NCBI GenBank assembly: GCA_963803295.1
Contig: CAWDMC010000009.1
Span: forward strand, 1-64,000
Length of the DNA: 64,000 bases
Direction: 5' to 3'
Source of the DNA: CAWDMC01 sp963803295
Lineage (GTDB): Bacteria; Acidobacteriota; Terriglobia; UBA7540
Below, piece after piece: positions 57,361-64,000 of this stretch. Numbering within the stretch: the stretch's first letter is position 1; each line of letters begins with the position of its first letter. The notes beneath the pieces were generated by a model. The model was given only the letters and a program-made list of their open reading frames with translations. It was not told the DNA's origin and searched no databases. A program made the translations under genes and the position numbers.

Positions 57361-58716
57361 ATGCGCAACCTGGCCGGCGCCCTACACCTGTCTCTATCGA
57401 CCTTTTACGTTCTCGTCTTTCTCCTGTTGATCCTGGTGGCTCTCGGTCTGGGGTTGGCATTGAAGGCAGTTCTCGGGCGTTTTGCCCGTAAAAGCAGCGG
57501 CTGGAAGGAGTTTATTTATTCCCTTCTCGGCGCCCTGCCGGTACCTCTGCTGCTGGTGGCGGCGCTCTACACGGGCCTCGAGGTTCTGACCCTTCCACGC
57601 CATTACGATCGGCTTTTCTCAGAGTTGCTGGCCGCCGTGCTGGTTCTGTCAGTCTACCTTTTCACAGCCAAAGTCGTAATCCTGTTTCTCGACCGGCTGG
57701 GCAGGCGCCGCCCCGAAGTCAGCCGACTTAGCAGTTTTGGCGTCACCATGACCCGCGCCGCATTTGCCCTGCTGGCGCTCTACACCCTGCTTGAAACGCT
57801 GGAACTGCCGCGACGGTATGTGCAACTGGGAAGCAGGCTGGCAGCGGCTCTGGGAATTGTACTGGCATTCTATACGACCTCAAAGGTCGTGATCCTCTAC
57901 CTACGCCGAGTCGAGCAGCGCGACCCGACCTTGCGGCAAGTGACTGAACCGGCAATTTACATTTCCCGCGCTGTCTTCGGGTTGCTGGCCGCGATCGTGG
58001 TGCTGGAGAACCTGGGCGTACACTTGACGGCCTTGTGGACGACCCTGGGTGTGGGTAGCGTGGCCGTGGCTCTGGCTTTGCAGGAGACTTTGAGCAATCT
58101 GTTTGCGGGGCTCTATTTGCTGGCGGACCGCCCTATCTCTCCCGGGAACTATGTCAAACTCGATTCGGGTCAGGAAGGCTACGTCGTGCAGGTGGGCTGG
58201 CGTTCTACGCGCCTTCTCACTCTGGCCAACAACCTTGTGGTGGTGCCCAATTCCGCCATGGGCAAAGCGGTTATCACCAACTACTCTCTGCCGGCCCGGC
58301 GCATGGGTATTGGCATACCGGTCAGCGTCGCCTACGGCTCCGATACGAGTCGATTGGAGAAGATCTTGATCGACGTGGTCCAAGAGGCGGGACGCGACAA
58401 AGTGCCCGGCCTGGTGCTCGATCCTCCACCGGTGGTGCAGTTCAACCCTGGCTTCGGTGACTCGTCCCTGAATTTCACCTTGCGTCTGCAGGCAGCCGAT
58501 TTCGTCAGCCAGTACACCCTGCAGAGCGAATTGCGGAAGCGGATCTACGCGCGCCTGCAACAGGAAAAGATCGAGATTCCATTTCCGACGCGCACGCTGA
58601 TGTTGGATAAGGCCACGGTGGAGGCACTTCAAAGGCACGAAAAGCAGTCGTCGTCGCCGGTGAATCCTGAGGAACCCACCACTGCCCAATCGTCGAGATC
58701 CGAATCGCGGCGCTAG
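57361..58716 (+). CDS. MscS-family mechanosensitive channel
   Basis: 451 residues from ATG 57361, chosen for aaggaga at 57344-57350; GTG 57352 or TTG 57277 are alternatives. Four to five membrane helices (about 10-240) precede the MscS core: pore helix LWTTLGVGSVAVALALQETL, then the beta domain (ADRPISPGNYVKLDSGQEGY, WRSTRLLTLANNLVVVPNSA) and the alpha/beta domain (VNPGF-like QFNPGFGDSSLNFTLRLQAA). A Ser/Pro-rich tail ends the protein. It opens on membrane tension to release solutes during hypo-osmotic shock. Confidence 0.9.
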   Translation: MRNLAGALHLSLSTFYVLVFLLLILVALGLGLALKAVLGRFARKSSGWKEFIYSLLGALPVPLLLVAALYTGLEVLTLPRHYDRLFSELLAAVLVLSVYLFTAKVVILFLDRLGRRRPEVSRLSSFGVTMTRAAFALLALYTLLETLELPRRYVQLGSRLAAALGIVLAFYTTSKVVILYLRRVEQRDPTLRQVTEPAIYISRAVFGLLAAIVVLENLGVHLTALWTTLGVGSVAVALALQETLSNLFAGLYLLADRPISPGNYVKLDSGQEGYVVQVGWRSTRLLTLANNLVVVPNSAMGKAVITNYSLPARRMGIGIPVSVAYGSDTSRLEKILIDVVQEAGRDKVPGLVLDPPPVVQFNPGFGDSSLNFTLRLQAADFVSQYTLQSELRKRIYARLQQEKIEIPFPTRTLMLDKATVEALQRHEKQSSSPVNPEEPTTAQSSRSESRR

Positions 58717-58748
58717 AGGCCGGATGATACAAAGCCCAATCCGACGTA

Positions 58749-58994
58749 CTAGCGGATCCAGAGCGTTTCAACCGGATGCACCTTGGCGTGGTGCTGGTAA
58801 AGGCAGGTGCCCACCTTGCAGTGATAGGTGTCGTGGCAAAGTCGGCAGCGGATGAGTCTATCCTTTTCCAGCACCTTTCCACAGACGCAGCATACTTCGA
58901 GTAGTTCAGCAATAACGTGACGGGAGTAAGCGTTCCACCGCGCCAAGGTGTCGCGCTCCTCGTGCAGCCGTGCGAGATCGTCGTCAGTGAGCAT
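58749..58994 (-). CDS. Small zinc-binding protein
   Basis: 81 residues from ATG 58994, preceded on its strand by ggaagggga. A helical N-terminus (MLTDDDLARLHEERDTLARW) is followed by Cys/His pairs CCVCG, CRLCH, YHCKVGTC and HHAKVH, a pattern suited to two bound zinc ions as in RING/PHD-like folds. It lies convergent to the channel gene with a short gap. Function unknown. Confidence 0.6.
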   Translation of the reverse strand: MLTDDDLARLHEERDTLARWNAYSRHVIAELLEVCCVCGKVLEKDRLIRCRLCHDTYHCKVGTCLYQHHAKVHPVETLWIR

Positions 58995-59329
58995 CGGGTC
59001 CCCTTCCAGCAAACCGCTCTAAGGGTGCACGCCCGAGGCCAAATTTCGGCCGCGTGCTAAGCGTCTGTGCAGCAGTGTTTTTGCCTGCGTGTACAGGTTT
59101 CGCTATTAGCAATTCAACGGAACAGCAATGTGCAATAATTCGCAGTTTTGCGCAACACTTATTCCAGACTCCTCCGCCAGTGTCATGCTAGATAACACCG
59201 GATAGAGGCGCAGCAAACTTCTGCGGCTCTAGAACAAGGAGGGGACGCTTACGATAATGGGTCGACAATTTAGCATCACACAATTGAGATTGACAAACAG
59301 TCGCGAGACCGATAGTGTAACGGCCTTCT
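58995..59329. other. Intergenic region before purD
   Basis: 335 bases without a gene. It contains the purD promoter candidate listed separately; nothing else recognisable was seen. Confidence 0.5.
59290..59318 (+). promoter_or_regulatory. Candidate purD promoter
   Basis: TTGACA (59290-59295) and TAGTGT (59313-59318) are separated by 17 bases. Transcription would start about 59325, only five bases before the ATG, so the message would be nearly leaderless. No Shine-Dalgarno is visible before the ATG, which fits. Confidence 0.5.
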
Positions 59330-60676
59330 ATGAAGATCCTCGTTTTAGGCTCGGGCGGACGTGAGCACGCACTCACCTGGAAACTGCGGGAAAGCCAGCA
59401 TATGTCGGATATCTGGTGTGCCCCTGGCAATGCGGGCATCGCCCAGGAGGCGGAATGTCTTCCCGTGGATCTCTCTCAATCCAAGGAAATAGTGGAGATA
59501 GCCCGCGACATCAAAGCTGACTTGACCGTGGTAGGGCCGGAGGCGCCCCTCGCAGCCGGCGTAGTCGATGAGTTTGTCCGGGAGGGACTCGGCATCATCG
59601 GCCCGAGCAAAGCGGCTGCGCAACTGGAGTCCAGCAAGGTATTCTCCAAGGATTTCATGCGGCGTTACGCGATTCCTACGGCGCGCTACCTCGCTACCAG
59701 CGACTTTGAAGAGGCCGTCAAGTCCCTGCCCGCTTTCGGACTCCCTGTGGTTATCAAAGCCGATGGCTTAGCCGCAGGCAAAGGCGTGGTGGTGGCGCAA
59801 AGCTGTGAGCAAGCCGAGCAGGCGCTCGACTCCTTCATGCGCCAGCACTCGCTAGGAGAGGCGGGCGGGCGCGTGATCGTGGAAGAGTGGCTCTCCGGTA
59901 CGGAGATGTCTTACATCGTCCTGACCGACGGGCGTGGCGTGCTGCCGCTTGCGCCTACCCAGGATCATAAGGCCATTTACGATGGCGATCACGGCCCAAA
60001 TACCGGAGGAATGGGCGCTTTCAGCGACGAGGCCATGCTTACGCCCAGCCTCCGCGATATCATCATGAAGCAGATCGTAACCCCCACTTTGAGTGGCATG
60101 GCCAATGACGGTCACATTTATCGCGGCTTTCTCTACTGTGGCCTGATGCTGACGCCGGAAGGCCCCAAGCTGCTCGAATACAATGCCCGCCTGGGCGATC
60201 CGGAAGCGCAGCCAATCATGATGCGCCTGCGCTCGGATCTGGTGGAACTGTTTCTCGCCTTGCGGGCCGAGCAGCTCTCCGCCATTGAAGCTCGCTGGAC
60301 CCCGAATCCCGCCGTCTGTGTGGTGATGGCTTCGGGCGGCTATCCGGGCCCTTATGAGACCGGTAAGCAGATCACTGGATACGAGGCTGCCGAGTCAATG
60401 GGCGGAGTGAAGGTTTTCCACGCGGGAACCAAGGTGGAGGATCACCGGCTTCTCACCAATGGCGGTCGGGTTTTGGGCGTCACTGCTACCGGCGAGGATC
60501 TGCGCACTACTATTGAGCGCGCCTACATTGCTGTGGGTAAAATCCAGTTCGAAGGAATGCACTATCGGCGCGACATCGGCGCCAAGGGTTTGAAACACAC
60601 TGCGAAAACTCCGGAGAAAAAAGACCCGCTCCCGAACCCCCATCCTCTCAGCGGTCCTATCCCGAACGTCAACTAA
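59330..60676 (+). CDS. purD: Phosphoribosylamine--glycine ligase
   Basis: 448 residues. GAR synthetase, which joins glycine to 5-phosphoribosylamine using ATP in step two of purine synthesis. The N-domain begins MKILVLGSGGREHALTWKL. The ATP-grasp part shows FSKDFMRRYAIPTARYL, VIKADGLAAGKGVVVA, DHKAIYDGDHGPNTGGMGAF and YNARLGDPEAQPIM. The C-terminal extension (EKKDPLPNPHPLSGPIP) is probably disordered. The start has no Shine-Dalgarno; see the promoter entry. Confidence 0.96.
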   Translation: MKILVLGSGGREHALTWKLRESQHMSDIWCAPGNAGIAQEAECLPVDLSQSKEIVEIARDIKADLTVVGPEAPLAAGVVDEFVREGLGIIGPSKAAAQLESSKVFSKDFMRRYAIPTARYLATSDFEEAVKSLPAFGLPVVIKADGLAAGKGVVVAQSCEQAEQALDSFMRQHSLGEAGGRVIVEEWLSGTEMSYIVLTDGRGVLPLAPTQDHKAIYDGDHGPNTGGMGAFSDEAMLTPSLRDIIMKQIVTPTLSGMANDGHIYRGFLYCGLMLTPEGPKLLEYNARLGDPEAQPIMMRLRSDLVELFLALRAEQLSAIEARWTPNPAVCVVMASGGYPGPYETGKQITGYEAAESMGGVKVFHAGTKVEDHRLLTNGGRVLGVTATGEDLRTTIERAYIAVGKIQFEGMHYRRDIGAKGLKHTAKTPEKKDPLPNPHPLSGPIPNVN

Positions 60677-60802
60677 ACGCTCTCGCTTCGAATTGCGATC
60701 ATTCCCAGATGCCTATCCTGTCTTCCCGCCGGTCAGAAGGCAGCCGAAAGCCGGACAAGCGGTCCGCATCGCCCGCTCTCTCTAATCGGAAATAGCGGCT
60801 CG

Positions 60803-61801
60803 CTACCTCTTCTCCGCCTGGATCGCGGTAATCACTACGACATTCACAATGTCTTCCGCCTTGCAGCCGCGCGAGAGATCGTTCGCAGGACGGTCCAGAC
60901 CCTGCAGAATCGGGCCGATTGCCTCACATCCGCCAAAGCGTTCGGCCATTTTGTAGCAGATGTTGCCGGCGTTCAGGTCGGGAAAGATAAATACGTTGGC
61001 GCGACCTTCCACGGGCGATCCGGCCGCTTTGCGAGCGGCGATTTCCGGGATTATGGCGGCATCGAGCTGAAGCTCGCCATCCGCCAGCAAATCGGGCGCG
61101 CGCTCCTTGAGAGTCACGGCGGTTTCACGTACGGCTGAGACAAGCGGATGATCGGCGCTACCCTTGGTCGAGAACGATAGCAGTGCCACTCGCGGCTCGG
61201 CTTCTAGGAGGGCTCGGGCATTCTGAGCTGTAGCCAGCGAGATGTCGGCAAGCTGTGGTGGTGTGGGCTGCGGCACCACGGCACAATCGGCGAATAGGCA
61301 CACGCCCTCTGCGCCCAGATCACGGTGTGGCGAGATCATCAGGAAGAAACTGGAGACAATTTTGTAGCCGGGCGCCATGCCGATGGTCCACAGCGCAGCT
61401 CGTACGGTCGCCGCCGTGGTGGTGAGCGCGCCGCCCACGGAGCCATCCGCGTCGCGCGCCGCCACCATCAGGCCGGCGAAGTAGGGGGCGGACTTGGCCG
61501 TCTCGGTCGCCTCGCCTTCGGTCATGCCGCGGGCCCGGCGCCGCTCATGCAGGATGCGCGCATAAGCGTGCAATTTAGGGCTCTGAGCGGGGTCGAGCAA
61601 AGTGCTCTTTTCTAGCTTGAGGCCGAGCGAACTCAAGCGTGCCCGGATCTTCTCTTCGCGTCCTAACAGAGTCAGGTGGGCAAGGTTCTCCCGCTCGATG
61701 TGTTCCGCCGCCTTGAGCGTCCGGTCTTCCTCACCTTCGAAAAGCACAATGTGCCGTTGATTCTCTTGCGCGCGCGCTCTCAGTTTGGTCAGGATATCCA
61801 T
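60803..61801 (-). CDS. pta: Phosphate acetyltransferase
   Basis: 332 residues, the short Pta form without the N-terminal regulatory part. It interconverts acetyl-CoA and acetyl phosphate. Characteristic segments are IVLFEGEEDRTLKAAEHIER, SAPYFAGLMVAARDADGSVG, SFFLMISPH, ALLSFSTKGSADHPLVSAVR, FIFPDLNAGNICYKMAERFG and GPILQGLDRPANDLSRG. It is convergent with purD and divergent from mtnA. A phosphate butyryltransferase is the main alternative, but the motifs fit Pta better. Confidence 0.92.
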   Translation of the reverse strand: MDILTKLRARAQENQRHIVLFEGEEDRTLKAAEHIERENLAHLTLLGREEKIRARLSSLGLKLEKSTLLDPAQSPKLHAYARILHERRRARGMTEGEATETAKSAPYFAGLMVAARDADGSVGGALTTTAATVRAALWTIGMAPGYKIVSSFFLMISPHRDLGAEGVCLFADCAVVPQPTPPQLADISLATAQNARALLEAEPRVALLSFSTKGSADHPLVSAVRETAVTLKERAPDLLADGELQLDAAIIPEIAARKAAGSPVEGRANVFIFPDLNAGNICYKMAERFGGCEAIGPILQGLDRPANDLSRGCKAEDIVNVVVITAIQAEKR

Positions 61802-61830
61802 AGGTAAGCAAATCCTCCAGTATCAAGAGC

Positions 61831-61873
61831 GGGAGTTTACTCCCGACGGCATCCGCGATCAAGCTGCTATAAT
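61831..61873 (+). promoter_or_regulatory. Short palindrome and -10-like box between pta and mtnA
   Basis: GGGAGTTTACTCCC (61831-61844) is a perfect palindrome lying next to a TATAAT box (61868-61873) on the plus strand. No good -35 is present at the right spacing. The palindrome could be an operator for either divergent gene. Confidence 0.35.
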
Positions 61874-61925
61874 TCGGGAGCAGTGAGTCTGACTTTCAGC
61901 CAGAAAAGGATTTACCTGTAAACCT

Positions 61926-62981
<1,056 letters not shown>

Positions 62982-62985
62982 CACC

Positions 62986-63128
62986 GGTAGCCACGGCACG
63001 CTTTGTGTGCCGTGGGCTTGTACCCGCCGTCTGACTGCCGTACTGGATGTGTCTTCTTCGGAACGGGACCTGAGCTCAATCCGGTGGAACGCAAGGACCC
63101 ACGGCACACAAAGCGTGCCGTAGCTACC
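62986..63128. repeat. REPIN-like inverted pair of 31-bp hairpins
   Basis: The arms 62986-63016 and 63098-63128 are reverse complements at 30 of 31 positions. Each arm itself folds (CACGGCAC against GTGCCGTG). They lie just after mtnA and just before the convergent glycosidase stop, so they may also serve as a bidirectional terminator. Confidence 0.7.
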
Positions 63129-63134
63129 CGACTT

Positions 63135-64000
63135 TCAGGGCGCAGCGATCTCGGGAAATTCTGTGATTCGCAGTTTGGCGGCGCCGTAGGGAATCAGGGT
63201 CAGCGTTTCGACCGGTTCAGCACTCTTCACGGGACTCTCGGGCTGCGGTCCCGCGGAGCCATCAACCAGTTGCCATGCTGCGATCCGCCGGCCCTTCACT
63301 TTGATTTGAACCGGTGCTTCATCCGGACTGAAGGGATTCTGGCGGATTGCCTTCTCCACAACTCTGAATGAATGCTCCGCATGGACGCGGTCGAGTTCAA
63401 GGCCGTAGTTCCAGGGTGTGGTCGGCAGCACTTCCCAATCAGCGGCGGGCGCTTTCGCCGGTTTGGACATGCCCGTCGTGATCTTCTGCCACTTTTCCCC
63501 GATTTTGAGCGAAAACACCAGCGGACCTCGTGAGATCACTGCGGCATTGTTGTAGCCTGCCGAGACCTCGACCGGCAGAGGAAATCGGATCAGCACCACG
63601 TCGCCTTTCTTCCAGGTGCGTTGGACGGCGTGGAACTCGTCCGGATGCACCGCGGTTTGAGCCCGTCCGTTTACGGTAAGGGTGGCACCCTTCGCCCAGC
63701 CCGGAATGCGCAGGCGCAGCGCAAATGCAGTCGTTTTCGAGGGATTCACCACTAGCCGGACGACGCCAAGGAAAGGGTAGCCGGTGTCTTCGGTGATCTC
63801 AACCGGCACCCCCTTGCCTACCACCGTTTTGACTTGGTTGGGTCCATAAGCAATCGCGGCAAGACCATTATCAGGCGTGGCCATCCAAAGACTTGCGACA
63901 AATTTGGGCCAGCCCTGGTGCATATTAGCGGTGCAACAGCCAAAGTTCGGCTCCACCCCGAATACGTTGGACTCCGGTCCGTTGCTCACCCAATCACGCT
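63135..64000 (-). CDS. GH127-type beta-L-arabinofuranosidase, C-terminal part
   Basis: The frame is open to the window edge, so the N-terminal half is outside; ATG/GTG codons inside are not the true start. NFGCCTANMHQGWPKFVASL contains the paired Cys that is part of the zinc/Cys catalytic site of GH127 (DUF1680) enzymes. The rest is the C-terminal beta-sandwich (LRLRIPGWAKGATLTVNGRA, RTWKKGDVVLIRFPLPVEVS, ISRGPLVFSLKIGEKW). These enzymes release arabinose or related sugars from plant glycans. Location (secreted or not) cannot be judged without the N-terminus. Confidence 0.85.
   Translation of the reverse strand, partial: RDWVSNGPESNVFGVEPNFGCCTANMHQGWPKFVASLWMATPDNGLAAIAYGPNQVKTVVGKGVPVEITEDTGYPFLGVVRLVVNPSKTTAFALRLRIPGWAKGATLTVNGRAQTAVHPDEFHAVQRTWKKGDVVLIRFPLPVEVSAGYNNAAVISRGPLVFSLKIGEKWQKITTGMSKPAKAPAADWEVLPTTPWNYGLELDRVHAEHSFRVVEKAIRQNPFSPDEAPVQIKVKGRRIAAWQLVDGSAGPQPESPVKSAEPVETLTLIPYGAAKLRITEFPEIAAP

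Noticed and set aside
57901..58689. 262-codon minus-strand frame
   Set aside because: Antisense to the MscS channel gene, which has clear family motifs.

Overview
The window looks like chromosomal DNA of an Acidobacteriota member, or a close metagenomic relative. Supporting signs are high GC, a large TonB-dependent receptor with an N-terminal carboxypeptidase-regulatory domain, remnants of ADOP-type ABC permeases, an ECF sigma/anti-sigma pair next to a TPR-CHAT gene, and hairpin repeats around core genes. No rRNA or tRNA gene was seen. No taxonomic search was possible, so the assignment is inference.

Layout. 1-3175: right part of an IS21-family element (ParB-like gene, istA, frameshifted istB, small accessory gene) that has cut off the end of a minus-strand gene. 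3176-9500: mostly gene relics (unrecognised gene, YncE-like beta-propeller, ADOP permease N-terminus, MDR oxidoreductase, Gfo/Idh/MocA C-terminus) around one intact secreted alpha/beta hydrolase. 9534-18830, minus strand: an operon-like set of ECF sigma factor, zinc-finger anti-sigma factor, TonB-dependent receptor, TPR-CHAT protease and PDZ-S41 protease. 19669-22010: a DNA-binding protein, an internally duplicated protein of unknown function and an ADOP C-terminal relic.

22243-50870, plus strand: an integrative conjugative element or captured plasmid. It starts with a 151-153 bp repeat array. It then carries a MoxR-like ATPase, lytic transglycosylase, two VirB9-like proteins, VirB10, a double-AAA ATPase, VirB2, VirB3, VirB4, VirB5/TrbJ-like proteins, VirB6, VirB8, a VirD4-type coupling protein, a replication-relaxation-type protein, a second large repeat region and a putative recombination protein. 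Inside the transfer operon lies the most notable gene, an intact 893-residue protein (38715-41396) with the conserved blocks of eukaryotic-type, two-barrel RNA-dependent RNA polymerases, including GGDFDFD. It and a small Cys-rich protein just upstream each follow a near-duplicate leader RNA that can pair over the ribosome binding site. Strong stem-loops sit just 5' of several other genes of the operon.

50870-54116 holds the remains of a type III-like restriction-modification locus. From 54296 the sequence is ordinary housekeeping DNA: lon, a MscS channel, a zinc-binding protein, purD, pta, mtnA and the C-terminal part of a GH127 glycosidase.

Caveat: many recognisable genes carry single-base indels, densest in virB4, virB5, virB6 and the coupling protein, whereas the polymerase, virB8, lon and the TonB receptor are open throughout. 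The sequence alone cannot separate true decay from sequencing or assembly error. Genes are marked pseudogene where a frameshift is visible.
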